NCBI RefSeq assembly: GCF_029028005.1
Contig: NZ_JAOTPO010000027.1
Location: 1-47,649 of the forward strand
Origin: Alkalihalobacterium chitinilyticum
GTDB taxonomy: Bacteria > Bacillota > Bacilli > Bacillales > Bacillaceae_F
Direction of reading: 5' to 3'
DNA: 47,649 nt
Part shown: piece by piece, positions 25,983 to 34,364 of the stretch
How the letters are laid out: every line of letters starts with the position of its first letter
Numbering within the stretch: the first letter of the stretch is position 1
Notes under the pieces: generated by a model
The model's database searches: none
What the model was told of the DNA's origin: nothing
What the model saw: the letters and a program-made list of their open reading frames with translations, nothing else
Made by a program: the position numbers and the translations under genes

Positions 25983-26340
25983 GGATATGGCTTGGGATTT
26001 CCATAAAGTGTAAGAAGTGGGATCGAAAGCAGGAAATGTGGCTTGGGATTCCCATAAAGTGTAAGAAGTGGGATCGAAAGCAGGAAATATGGCTTTATAT
26101 TTCCATAAAGTGTAAGAAGTGAGATCGAAAGCAGGAAATATGGCTCAATATTTCCATAAAATGTAAGAAGTGAGATCGAAAGCAGGAAATACGGCTCGAT
26201 ATTTCCATAAAGTGTAAGAAGTGGGATCGAAAGCAGGGAATATGGCTCGATATTTCCATAAAGTGTAAGAAGTGGGATCGAAAGCAGGGAATATGGCTCG
26301 ATATTTCCATAAAGTGTAAGAAGTAGGATCGAAAAAAGAA
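25983..26340 (+). repeat. Seven tandem 51-bp repeats (family C)
   Basis: CCATAAA recurs at 26001, 26052, 26103, 26154, 26205, 26256 and 26307, exactly 51 bp apart. Each unit runs ATGGCT(C/T)..ATTTCCATAAAG, TGTAAGAAGTG(G/A)GATCGAAAGCAGG(A/G)AAT and has ATATTTCC/GGAAATAT inverted ends. Since 51 is a multiple of three, two long minus-strand frames of 17-residue repeats appear; I do not believe they are genes, because they lack a ribosome site. The array sits between a DUF4825 gene and a broken DUF3997 gene. Confidence 0.9.
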
Positions 26341-26385
26341 AATATGGCGAGCACTATCACCATTAAACAACCATGAGGTGAGAAA

Positions 26386-26811
26386 TTGACTAAAACACAA
26401 ACATCCCATTATTTGATAACAGTCATCTTGTCTTTAGTTCTATTATAAGGTTGTGCAGGCTTGGGAGATTATGATATAGACCTACCTGTAAATTATTCGG
26501 TTGTAAGAACATCAGCACACCAAGTGACGATAGCCCCAAAAACTAGTGATACCAGTTGGGGGAGTAATATCATTCCAACGAAAGTTACTGAGCTCGCTTG
26601 GGACGATACATATATTCTTGCAAAGCAAGTGGGCTTGAAAGAAGACCCGAATAGTAATAATGGTTATCAAATCCCTAATAGTGAAGATGTTCATTTTTGG
26701 ATAGTAGAAATTAAGTCTGGAAACGTATTTGGCCCTTTAGATGAAGAGGGTTTTAGGGACAAAAGAAATGAGTTAGGCATATCTAATCGTCTAGCATTAA
26801 AGAAAACTTGA
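26386..26811 (+). pseudogene. DUF3997-type lipoprotein gene with a stop codon in the lipobox
   Basis: TTG 26386 with GAGGTGAG upstream opens a signal peptide (TVILSLVLL) that is cut by TAA at 26446, followed directly by GCAGLGDYDIDLPVNYSVVR. The expected lipobox is LL-S/A/T-GC, so the stop replaces the residue before Gly-Cys; one base change (for example TCA to TAA) explains it. Downstream the frame is intact to 26811, with family blocks SAHQVTIAPK, YQIPNSEDVHFWIVEIKSG and FGPLDEEGF. It is either a recent pseudogene or a sequencing error. A shorter product from TTG 26461 would be neither exported nor lipidated. Confidence 0.75.
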
Positions 26812-26864
26812 GGATATCAAATAGCTACCTTACAATTAAGTTTTACTAAGGAGATAGACATTTT

Positions 26865-27416
26865 ATGTCAAAGAAAATCATATGGGTTGTTGCTATGTTT
26901 GTACTTATTCTTGGCATTTTTTTGATTAGTGGGACATTAAAAAAAGACGATGACGAAGAAATTAAAAAGGCTGTTTACTCATTAGGGTACCCACTGACAG
27001 TTTTGGCCCACATTGAAATACTCGATAGTAAGAATGCCATTGCATTTTATGAATGGGGGCACGAGGAAGAAGCATCTTTTGGGAATGTCATATTGAAGAA
27101 AAAACTATGGGGTTGGGAAATTGTTGGTGGCGGCAGCTTGCTACTTTTAGAGGAATCGAAATTAAATGGGGGACATACAAGTTTACGACATTATTTGTCT
27201 GAATATACAGATTTACTAAGAGGAAAAATAGTAGACCCTAACATTGCGGAAGTACGAGTGATCACGAGATATGGAAGTGAATATGAAGCTACAATCGTGG
27301 AATATAACAATAATGATAAGTTTTGGTTTTTAATTTCTGGTGAAGACTTTTTAGGCTCTAAGGTCACAGGGTTTTCTACTGCTGGTGACATTATCGAGGA
27401 AATAGTAATTGAATAA
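26865..27416 (+). CDS. Membrane-anchored hypothetical protein (183 aa)
   Basis: ATG 26865 follows AAGGAGATAG. There is one N-terminal helix (about 4-24), with no lipobox, then a lysine/aspartate linker KKDDDEEIKK. The outer domain has alternating strands (AIAFYEWGHEEEASFGNV, WGWEIVGGGSLLL), and a possible second module starts at about 120 (AEVRVITRYGSEYEATIVEY). It resembles extracellular beta-sheet proteins of Bacillus with no assigned role. It is downstream of the broken DUF3997 gene. Confidence 0.65.
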   Translation: MSKKIIWVVAMFVLILGIFLISGTLKKDDDEEIKKAVYSLGYPLTVLAHIEILDSKNAIAFYEWGHEEEASFGNVILKKKLWGWEIVGGGSLLLLEESKLNGGHTSLRHYLSEYTDLLRGKIVDPNIAEVRVITRYGSEYEATIVEYNNNDKFWFLISGEDFLGSKVTGFSTAGDIIEEIVIE

Positions 27417-27483
27417 TCTCTGCCTTTGTAAAGGGAATGAGCATTATGACGGACGTTCAACTTTTTGAACAAATGAAATTCGT

Positions 27484-27603
27484 AAATGGACAGTTGAAGT
27501 TCATCGTACAATTCCCGAGCCAGTCGCTGACCAAATTCCTAACTGTCATACTAAAAGTAGCCACTGGAATACTGGTCATATTTTAGTAGGTTGGGATCAT
27601 TAA
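27484..27603 (+). pseudogene. Short gene fragment of unknown family
   Basis: This frame reads KWTVEVHRTIPEPVADQIP and ends ...HWNTGHILVGWDH before TAA 27601. It has protein-like composition (several His and Trp) but no start signal; the ATG at 27449 opens a different frame, so a frameshifted remnant is possible. I do not recognise the family. Confidence 0.35.
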
Positions 27604-27682
27604 AAGTATAAAGCAAGTGCTTTTAAAGTAACGTAGTAGTAGATTTTAAGTTTTAGAGTTAAAGTGATTAGAGGGATAAATT

Positions 27683-28138
27683 ATGAAAAAATTAGCAATA
27701 GGCCCTTGGACGATCGAGGTAGATGTTGATAAAACAACAGAATTTTACGATAAGCTTCATTTAATCACCGAAGGGTGTGACTGTGATTTTTGTGCTAATT
27801 ATGTTTTAGCTTGTGACCAGTTTCCTTCAGAGATAGGAGACCTTTTTCATTCACTTGGCATCGACCCTCGCAAAGAAGGTGAGGTTTCTGAGTATATGGA
27901 AAATCAAGATGGTACCCATTTATACGGTGCATTCTATCACATGGTGGGCAGTATAATTGAAGGACCTAAAATATGGGTACCTACCAAGAAAGGTAGTGAA
28001 GTTTCGACACCTAGTTTTGTGGAATATCATAGTGTTGATATAGGTTTCAGTGAAGATTTAGTGTTAGTTCCAGATGGGTTTCCTAAGCCAACACTACAGT
28101 TTGAAATTCAAATGAATGTACCGTGGTTGTTAAGGTAA
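27683..28138 (+). CDS. Hypothetical cytosolic protein with a CDCDFC motif (151 aa)
   Basis: ATG 27683 follows TTAGAGGGAT. The protein is soluble and acidic. The N-terminus is a strand pair (AIGPWTIEVDVDKTTEFY), then GCDCDFCANYVLACDQFP with four closely spaced Cys that could bind zinc, then SLGIDPRKEGEVSEY and LYGAFYHMVGSI. I remember similar Bacillus proteins only as hypothetical. It lies in the accessory stretch among DUF genes and fragments. Confidence 0.65.
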   Translation: MKKLAIGPWTIEVDVDKTTEFYDKLHLITEGCDCDFCANYVLACDQFPSEIGDLFHSLGIDPRKEGEVSEYMENQDGTHLYGAFYHMVGSIIEGPKIWVPTKKGSEVSTPSFVEYHSVDIGFSEDLVLVPDGFPKPTLQFEIQMNVPWLLR

Positions 28139-28244
28139 CCGAGGCATTAGTAGTTGTTAGAGTGGAAGTTACTGTTTTTATTAAGTCTAAATAAGAAAAC
28201 AAAGGACCATATAATTGGTGTTGATGAAAAAAGGGAGAAACTAT

Positions 28245-28541
28245 ATGGAAAAGATATTTGTAAAGACGTGTAATTGGTTGGGATTTATCCTTTTACTTTT
28301 TTCCTTATCCAGTGCTTTACTCGACATTACTGTGTTTGACTCAAATTATATCGTTTTTTATGGGATTAGTGTCTTCGGTTTAATGATTGGTTCTATAGGT
28401 TGGTTACAACTAAGGTCGAATTCATTGAAATCAGTGACCAAAATGATAGGGAGAATAGGTTTTTTTGGTAATTTAGCTATTGTCATTCTATATTTCCTAC
28501 CATTTTACTTCTTCTGGGGAACGTATATTTTTGGTCCATAA
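28245..28541 (+). CDS. Three-helix membrane protein (98 aa)
   Basis: ATG 28245 follows AAAGGGAGA; the longer frame from 28215 has no ribosome site. Helices lie at about 9-28, 33-54 and 73-92, with a basic loop (RSNSLKSVTKMIGRIG) between the second and third. No family is recognised. Confidence 0.62.
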   Translation: MEKIFVKTCNWLGFILLLFSLSSALLDITVFDSNYIVFYGISVFGLMIGSIGWLQLRSNSLKSVTKMIGRIGFFGNLAIVILYFLPFYFFWGTYIFGP

Positions 28542-28637
28542 CAGTTAGGGTATGAGGAACGTTGGTTATTTTAAGCGTATAATTTAAAGCCTTTCGGTTA
28601 TCCTTCTGTTAGAGTAACGAAAAAGGGCGGTAATAAA

Positions 28638-29339
28638 ATGTCTATACTTGAGATGGTTATCCGAACAACAGTTGGTTTCATTATTCTTTATATTCTTTGT
28701 CGTCTTCTTAATAAAAAGCTCATTGCGCAAATGACCTTTTTTGATTTTGTCGCGGGCATTACGATCGGTTCTGTTGTCGCCAGCTCCATGTTAATACCAG
28801 ATGTTCCGATTTTAATTGGAATGGTCGGTTTAATTTTATTTTGCTTTTATACATTTTTAAGCAGCTTAGGGGCTATTAAATCTTTTCTTGGCAGGAAAGT
28901 ATTAGAGGATGAGCCGACGTACTTAATCAAAAATGGGGAGATTTATGAAGAGGGACTAAAAAAGGTCAGACTTACGGTGGACGCGCTGTTAACTGGTTTG
29001 CGAAAGCAAGGCTTTTTTTACATTGATCAAGTGGAGACGGCCTATCTAGAAACAGATGGAACGATTACGGCTTTGGCTAAACCTCCTTATTTAAATGCAA
29101 TGCAAAAAGACGTCCAAAATATACAAATTAGTCGTGGAGTTTCACAAGCTTTTATAATTGATGGTAAAGTCCTTTCCAGTAGTTTAAAGCTGCTAGGAAA
29201 GGATATGACGTGGGTTCGCCAAGTTTTACAAACTTATAATGTACCCAATGTAGAAGACGTCTTCTTTGCACAGATAGACGAACTGGGAAATGTATACATT
29301 GATGTGAGGGATGATCTGCCTAATAAAGATCAAAAATAA
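28638..29339 (+). CDS. YetF/DUF421-family membrane protein
   Basis: The protein is 233 aa with ATG 28638 behind AAAAGGGCGG. There are three N-terminal helices (about 5-85) containing the family mark FDFVAGITIGSVVASSML, then two copies of a soluble alpha/beta module (EDEPTYLIKNGEIYEEGLKK, IDGKVLSSSLKLLG) as in B. subtilis YetF, YdfR and YkjA. YetF-type proteins are membrane proteins tied to spore or envelope functions in Bacillus. The full length is normal for the family. Confidence 0.92.
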   Translation: MSILEMVIRTTVGFIILYILCRLLNKKLIAQMTFFDFVAGITIGSVVASSMLIPDVPILIGMVGLILFCFYTFLSSLGAIKSFLGRKVLEDEPTYLIKNGEIYEEGLKKVRLTVDALLTGLRKQGFFYIDQVETAYLETDGTITALAKPPYLNAMQKDVQNIQISRGVSQAFIIDGKVLSSSLKLLGKDMTWVRQVLQTYNVPNVEDVFFAQIDELGNVYIDVRDDLPNKDQK

Positions 29340-29496
29340 AGGTCGAATAGGACGGTAAAAAGGGAAAGTGAGTACCCTGTAGTACACATCTTAAAGCAGC
29401 TTGTTCTTTTATCATAGTAGGATGGGCTGACCACATTGCCATAAATTCTTCATCTTTAAAATCATGTTTTGTACCCAATCATGAACAAAAGCCTAA

Positions 29497-29524
29497 ACAT
29501 TCGGGCATATGTTTACATACTCTA
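29497..29524 (+). promoter_or_regulatory. Candidate SigK/SigE-type promoter before the YjcZ gene
   Basis: An AC (in TAAACATT, near 29497), 17 bp, then CATACTCTA at 29516-29524 fits the mother-cell consensus CATACNNTA. The interval 29340-29496 contains no convincing plus-strand gene. Confidence 0.45.
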
Positions 29525-29558
29525 GGAGGGAAAGTTATTAAAAAAGGAGTTGTTAAAG

Positions 29559-29714
29559 ATGGGTGCAGTAGCTGGATATGGTGGTGGCTTTGCTTTATTG
29601 GTCGTATTATTTATCCTAATTATTATTATCGGGGCAAGTTGGGCTGGAGCCGGTAAAGGAGTAGGATATGGTGCAGGACCAGGAATGGGCTATGGAGTTG
29701 GCGGATTTTATTAA
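29559..29714 (+). CDS. YjcZ-family small sporulation protein (51 aa)
   Basis: ATG 29559 follows AAAAGGAG. The protein starts MGAVAGYGGGFALLVVLFIL, has one helix (about 11-29) and ends with Gly/Tyr-rich GYGAGPGMGYGVGGFY. This is the layout of YjcZ/SscA-type proteins made in the mother cell and linked to spore coat or cortex assembly. A SigK-like promoter is upstream and a terminator downstream, so it is a single-gene unit. Confidence 0.88.
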   Translation: MGAVAGYGGGFALLVVLFILIIIIGASWAGAGKGVGYGAGPGMGYGVGGFY

Positions 29715-29753
29715 TTAGTTAAAGGTTAGAGCAACTCAATAAAAAAATAGGGA

Positions 29754-29785
29754 GAAAAGCACTCAAGGCAGAGTGCTTTTTTTCT
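29754..29785 (+). terminator. Terminator of the YjcZ gene
   Basis: AAAAGCACTC pairs with GAGTGCTTTT around AAGGCA, followed by a T run. Confidence 0.9.
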
Positions 29786-29872
29786 TTGTGTCCACTAAGT
29801 CACGTTTATTACTTAAAGTTAAATAAAAAGGAAATTTGTGTTAAAATGAATGGGGTATAGGGGGCATATAAA

Positions 29873-30358
29873 ATGAAAACTATGATGTTACTTCTACTTT
29901 GTAGTAGTTTCCTAATTTCAGCATGTAGCGGCCAAGAAAAAACAGCGGTGACAGAAGTTTTGGATCGAGACTTTGAAGGACTTCTTATTAGTAAAATATA
30001 CGAGGTTGAGTCACCTTTTCAGGAAGGAGCAACAGCTTCAGTTGATGAAATTATTGAAGAGCCAAAACAAATAAATGCAGTTAAAAAGATCATAAGTGAC
30101 GTCCCGTTTCAACCCATAGCAAAAGATCAAGTCGTCAAAAAATTACTACATAAACGTCCTGAGTATACTGTCATTTTTATTGAAGACCTGTCCGAATCTG
30201 GTCCAGTCGATACGGGATTTTGGATATCTGAAGAGGGGTTTATCGTACATCCAACTCGGGAAGAAACGTATTATATTCATCGTGATGTTGGGCGGTTATT
30301 TGAAGAAATTTTAGAAGTGTTAGACGTGGAATTGGTTGTTCCGGCTGATGAGCTTTAA
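29873..30358 (+). CDS. Lipoprotein of unknown function (161 aa)
   Basis: ATG 29873 follows TAGGGGGC. The signal peptide ends with ISAC and Cys18. The mature domain contains NAVKKIISDVPFQP, LLHKRPEYTVIFIEDL and ISEEGFIVHPTREETYYIHRDVG, a pattern of alternating strands and helices seen in small Bacillus lipoproteins. No enzyme motif is visible. Confidence 0.75.
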   Translation: MKTMMLLLLCSSFLISACSGQEKTAVTEVLDRDFEGLLISKIYEVESPFQEGATASVDEIIEEPKQINAVKKIISDVPFQPIAKDQVVKKLLHKRPEYTVIFIEDLSESGPVDTGFWISEEGFIVHPTREETYYIHRDVGRLFEEILEVLDVELVVPADEL

Positions 30359-30429
30359 ATCATTCTTACATCCTAAATTCGGACTCATGAAATTACATAA
30401 CTATTAAAAATTTTAAAGGAGTGCTGTAT

Positions 30430-31119
30430 ATGCTGAAAAATCAAACAGCGATTGTAACTGGAGGAACAAGAGGGATTGGAGCAGGCATCGTGAAGCTGCT
30501 TTTAACTGAAGGAGTTAGAACCATTGTATTGGCGAAAAACGAAGAGTCAATCACTAACCTTAAAGAAACAATGGATGGTTTAGGGGAATTAGAGGCCTAT
30601 CAATGTGATATTACTTCAAGCGAACAAGTGGCAGCAGTCGTTGAAAAAGTTGATGAAAAGTATGGCCGGATTGATACGTTAGTGAATAATGCCGGTGTTG
30701 GCGTGTGGAAGCCATTTGAAGAAATGACGGAAGAAGATTGGGATAGTCAATTGGATACGATTTTAAAAGGGGCATTTCTATGCAGCCAAGCGGTTTATAA
30801 AAAGATGATGAAGGGTGAAGGTGGACAGATTGTTAATATTGCATCTGATCTTGCCTACAATACGACCGAAAAAGCGTCTGCGTATTGCGCAAGTAAATGG
30901 GGGCTGCTGGGGTTGTCTCATACGATGAATAAAGAAGGAAAAAAACATGGGATTCGTGTAACAACGGTGTCGCCCGGTTTAGTTCAAACGGATTTCGGCG
31001 GGGTGCCCGCTGCGAAAAAGACATCCGGCTTAACCGTTGAAACGGTAGCAGAACAAGTCGTATCTGTCATTAAAACCGGGAAAGATGCGGGGCAAGTAGA
31101 GGTTATTATTAGGCCGTAA
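30430..31119 (+). CDS. Short-chain dehydrogenase/reductase
   Basis: The protein is 229 aa from ATG 30430 (AAAGGAG upstream; GTG 30421 overlaps it). The cofactor loop is TGGTRGIG (10-17), the structural NNAG lies at 86-89, and the catalytic set is Ser139, Tyr152 and Lys156 (YCASK). It is a classical SDR using NAD(P)H, close to 3-oxoacyl-ACP reductase-like proteins (FabG/YvrD-like). The segment VSPGLVQTDFGG is the usual substrate-side loop. The substrate is unknown. Confidence 0.93.
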   Translation: MLKNQTAIVTGGTRGIGAGIVKLLLTEGVRTIVLAKNEESITNLKETMDGLGELEAYQCDITSSEQVAAVVEKVDEKYGRIDTLVNNAGVGVWKPFEEMTEEDWDSQLDTILKGAFLCSQAVYKKMMKGEGGQIVNIASDLAYNTTEKASAYCASKWGLLGLSHTMNKEGKKHGIRVTTVSPGLVQTDFGGVPAAKKTSGLTVETVAEQVVSVIKTGKDAGQVEVIIRP

Positions 31120-31213
31120 AATGAGTACTGTCATAGGGTAGAGTAGTGATTCTAAGTAATGGACTTGTCTCATCTCAATTCACTTATGCTGGTGTTACAA
31201 CATAAATATGAGA

Positions 31214-31232
31214 GGCGAGTGTGTAACTCGCC
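31214..31232. terminator. Weak hairpin between convergent genes
   Basis: GGCGAGT pairs with ACTCGCC around a 5-base loop. It has no strong T run nearby, but it lies between the SDR gene and the convergent CBO0543-like gene, where a terminator is expected. Confidence 0.45.
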
Positions 31233-31730
31233 TTATGCCTTGTTTTTTGAATTTGCGATGTCCATTAGTTTTACAGTTGTACGAATCGTAAATTTAGCGG
31301 CAGCTATTGTAATTAGAGAATGAATACCTGTCCAACCTTTACTATACTTAATCAGTTTCGTATTTCTTTCAAAAAATACTTCTAATATGGCTTGTGGCAT
31401 CGCAAAGAGCCAAACTTTCCAAAAAGCCCTTATCCAATTATCTTTTAAAGTAGTTCTACAATACCAGATCGTAATCGTTGAACATAAAAAATAATCATAA
31501 ATGATGCTGCTTTTAAAGATGGATGGAAACAGCCTAACTGGATATTTTAAAAAACCTTTCGAAGCTAAAGTTGGCGCTACAAATGTGTTGGCATAGGAAT
31601 TAAGAAAAAAACATAATAACCATTTTCGATATTCTTTACCGATGATTGATATGGGAATAATGACAAGAACAAGAGCAACTAAAGTTTTTAAGATGTTTTT
31701 CTCAAGTTTATTAAACATATGACCATCCAT
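31233..31730 (-). CDS. CBO0543-family membrane protein
   Basis: The protein is 165 aa. Membrane helices lie at about 13-33, 38-55 and 68-88, followed by conserved-looking SIIYDYFLCSTITIWYCRT, then KVWLFAMPQAILEVFFERNT and LIKYSKGWTGIHSL. These are the landmarks of CBO0543-type proteins, common in spore formers and of unknown function. A start at ATG 31718 is also possible. The upstream region (31731-32014) is non-coding and contains an ATTTGC-GCTT-GCAAAT inverted repeat at 31775-31790. Confidence 0.75.
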   Translation of the reverse strand: MDGHMFNKLEKNILKTLVALVLVIIPISIIGKEYRKWLLCFFLNSYANTFVAPTLASKGFLKYPVRLFPSIFKSSIIYDYFLCSTITIWYCRTTLKDNWIRAFWKVWLFAMPQAILEVFFERNTKLIKYSKGWTGIHSLITIAAAKFTIRTTVKLMDIANSKNKA

Positions 31731-31774
31731 TTCTTGTGAATTAATGATATACAGGACTTTTTCCTGCTTTTATT

Positions 31775-31790
31775 ATTTGCGCTTGCAAAT
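31775..31790. promoter_or_regulatory. Short inverted repeat in a divergent promoter region
   Basis: ATTTGC and GCAAAT flank GCTT. It lies between the divergently transcribed CBO0543-like gene and nhaC-like gene, so it may be an operator for either. Too short to be sure. Confidence 0.3.
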
Positions 31791-32014
31791 GGATTTATGT
31801 ATTTGGGTTGTACATAAAAGTATTTGGTTTGGTATCATAAAAGCATTTTAAAAGTGTACACAGCAGTTCTTATTAACCTTTAGAAGTTTGCTAACTCCAA
31901 TTGAGTGACGGCTTTTTAAATATATAAGTAAGTATAATATTCCATCTCCATCACACAATAGTTAGACCAATAACTATGGCATAGATACAATAATGACTGA
32001 AGCAGGTGATCGAG

Positions 32015-33433
32015 ATGGATACAAGCTGGTTTTCAATTATACCGTTTTTAGTCGTCATTCCGGTAGCAATCTACACCAAACAAGTACTGCCAGCCCTATT
32101 CTTAGGTTTATTAGTTGGATCCTATCTAATGGAACCTACGATTATCGGCGGTATTCAAACATTATTCGTTTACGTGGTTCAAGCACTCATTGATCCCAAT
32201 AATATTAAAATTATTGTGTTTCTTTATGCGTTCTCCGGCTTAGTTGGAATGATTAAGATGACAGGTGGAATTCGAGGTTTTGTAGAAAAAGCTGCTGAGA
32301 GAATCCAAACGCGGAAACAAGCATTGCTTTTAACGTATGTGTCTACGATTGGTACGTTTGCAGCGCCGACTTTTCGCTTTGTCACGATTGCGCCGATCAT
32401 GAGGGCGTTACTGAAAAAAATCAAAATGACAACAGCAGAGCTCGGGTTTGTCATCGAGACGACGGCAACTCCAGTTATCGTCTTAATTCCTGTTGCTACG
32501 GCATTTGTCGGTTACATGGTGTCGATTATCCAGATTGCGACTGAGAATCAAGGGGTTAATGTTGATCCTTACTCTCTGTTTATCCAAAGTATCCCGTTTA
32601 ATTTCTTTTCGATTGTTACAATACTCCTAGGGATTTACTTGAGTTTTTTTCACCATTCAAAGAAAAAATCAGACGCGCCAACACAAATTGATGAAAAAAC
32701 AGCAGATGACAATAATGATGACTGGCATGATTGTCACCCGGCGGTAGCCAATGAGTTACCGATCAAACCGATGAATTTACTGTTACCGTTAGTACTGGTG
32801 ATCAGTCTGACGTTATTTCTCACGTGGTGGGATGGCTCTCAAAAAGGCTATGACTTCTTTGAAGCTTTTATTAAAGCAGAAGTACTCGATGCGATGGTGA
32901 TCGCGCTCCTTATTACTGTATTAGTGTCGATGGCCTTTTACTTACTGCAACGATTTAAGTTGGATCGGCTGATCGCTGGCTTTATGGAAGGCGGCAATGA
33001 ATTAATGTCGGTTATTTTGTTATTATCAGTTGTCTGGGGACTGTCTTCAATTACAGATGACTTAGGGTTTTCAGCTTTTGTAACGGCTCATTCGGGTTGG
33101 ATCCCGCAAATGTTTATTGCACCACTCATCTTTATTTTCGGAGCTGCCGTTTCGTATTTTATCGGTTCGGCTTGGGGGACCTGGGGGATTTTAATGCCTC
33201 TAGGAATTTCACTTGCGATTGTAGGAGATGTTTCACTGCCTTTAGTCGTAGGTGCAGTGTTCGCAAGTGGTGCGTTCGGGGCATTTGCCTCACCACTAAG
33301 TGATGATACGAATACGATCGCTAAAATATTGAACCTCTCCGTTATTGAATACGCCAAATATAAGTTGAAGCCGGCATTGATTGCAGCGGCCATTACCGTT
33401 GTCCTTTATTCGGTTGTTACTTTTCTGTATTAG
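32015..33433 (+). CDS. NhaC-family Na+/H+ antiporter
   Basis: The protein is 472 aa from ATG 32015 (AGGTGAT upstream; GTG 32006 lies inside it). There are about eleven membrane helices. Family blocks are FSGLVGMIKMTGGIRGF, FAAPTFRFVTIAPIMR, ETTATPVIVLIPVATAFVGY, and the C-terminal IGSAWGTWGILMPLG and ASPLSDDTNTIAKI with conserved Asp residues. A hydrophilic insert (about 215-245, rich in Asp and His) splits the two halves. It exchanges external protons for cytosolic Na+ and suits a salty or alkaline habitat. A 53-bp repeat array begins 128 bp after its stop. Confidence 0.92.
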   Translation: MDTSWFSIIPFLVVIPVAIYTKQVLPALFLGLLVGSYLMEPTIIGGIQTLFVYVVQALIDPNNIKIIVFLYAFSGLVGMIKMTGGIRGFVEKAAERIQTRKQALLLTYVSTIGTFAAPTFRFVTIAPIMRALLKKIKMTTAELGFVIETTATPVIVLIPVATAFVGYMVSIIQIATENQGVNVDPYSLFIQSIPFNFFSIVTILLGIYLSFFHHSKKKSDAPTQIDEKTADDNNDDWHDCHPAVANELPIKPMNLLLPLVLVISLTLFLTWWDGSQKGYDFFEAFIKAEVLDAMVIALLITVLVSMAFYLLQRFKLDRLIAGFMEGGNELMSVILLLSVVWGLSSITDDLGFSAFVTAHSGWIPQMFIAPLIFIFGAAVSYFIGSAWGTWGILMPLGISLAIVGDVSLPLVVGAVFASGAFGAFASPLSDDTNTIAKILNLSVIEYAKYKLKPALIAAAITVVLYSVVTFLY

Positions 33434-33465
33434 GCGCTTCTTTGCAGGCTGTAGCTTGTGTGAGA

Positions 33466-33498
33466 CAGTCCGACCCAAGATTAATCTGGTTGGACTGG
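33466..33498 (+). terminator. Hairpin downstream of the antiporter gene
   Basis: CAGTCCGACC pairs with GGTTGGACTG (one G-T pair) around an A/T-rich loop. No T run follows, so it may be a processing or weak termination structure. Confidence 0.5.
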
Positions 33499-33561
33499 CT
33501 CGCAGGCTAAGGATTGTCCACCCTTTGGAGCATTGGCAGCACAGTTGAGTGTGATTAGTTA

Positions 33562-34364
33562 GCGGCTTTTCCTCTAGCGCACACGAAGGCGAGCGGTTCA
33601 TTGATGAATTCTCCTAATCTTTTCCTCTACCGCACACGAAAACGAGTGATGCGTTGACGAGTTCTCCTAATCTTTTCCTCTAGCGCACACGAAAACGAGC
33701 GGTTCGTTGACGGTTTCTCCTAATATTTCCCTTTACTGCACACGAAAACGAGTGATGCGTTGACAGGTTCTCCTAATCTTTTCCTCTATCGCACACGAAA
33801 GCGAGCGATGCGTTGACGAATTCTCCTAATCTTTCCCTCTACCACACACGAAAGCGAGTGATTCGTTCACGGTTTCTCCTAATATTTCCCTGTACCGCAC
33901 ACGTAAGAGAGTAATTCGTTGATGTTTTATCCTAATATTTCCCTGTACCGCACACGAAAGCGAGTGATGCGTTGACGAGTTCTCCTAATATTTCCCTTTA
34001 GTGCACACGAAAACGAGCGGTTCATTGACGCGTTCTCCTAATAATTTCCTCTACCGCACACGAAAACGAGTGGTTCATTGACGCGTTCTCCTAGTATCTT
34101 CCTCCACCGCATACGAAAGCGAGTGATACGTAGACGAGTTCTCCTAATATCTTCCTCTACCGCAGATGAAAGCGAGTGATGCGTTGACGTTTTTTCCTAA
34201 TATCTTCCTCTAGTGCACACAAAAGCGAGTGATACGTAGACGAGTTCCCTAGGATTTTCCTCTCCCGCACACGAAAGTAAGCCAATCGTTGACAGGTCCT
34301 CCTAAATATTTCCTCCATCGCACACGAAAGCGAGCGAATGATTAACAGCTTCTCCTAATTTTAT
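33562..34364 (+). repeat. 53-bp tandem array, 15 units (family D, left copy)
   Basis: The core CACACGA recurs at 33580, 33633, 33686, 33739, 33792, 33845, 33898, 33951, 34004, 34057, 34110, 34163, 34216, 34268 and 34321. All steps are 53 bp except one of 52. A unit reads about TCCTCTACCGCACACGAAA, then GCGAGTGATGCGTTGACGAG, then TTCTCCTAATATTT. Units drift in sequence (for example GCGAGTGAT versus ACGAGCGGT) while the length is held. The CACACGAAAGCGAGTG core is an imperfect hairpin. No ORF is plausible here. The same family appears in inverted orientation at 41958-42850. Confidence 0.95.

Noticed and set aside
26095-26409. Minus-strand ORF with 17-residue repeats
   Set aside because: It results from a 51-bp non-coding array whose period is a multiple of three; no ribosome site, and two strands and frames are open in the same way.
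29320-29478. Minus-strand frame of 52 codons reading EEFMAMWSAHPTMIKEQAAL
   Set aside because: It looks somewhat protein-like, but it has only a TTG start without a ribosome site and overlaps the end of the YetF-like gene; at most a gene remnant.
33088-33393. Minus-strand ORF antisense to nhaC
   Set aside because: Shadow of the antiporter gene; alanine/proline-rich translation without family marks.
33296-33601. Minus-strand ORF over the end of nhaC
   Set aside because: It is antisense to a clear antiporter gene and runs into the repeat array.
33562-34364. CRISPR array
   Set aside because: Units are fully homologous along their whole length; there is no split into constant repeats and unique spacers, and no cas genes are present.
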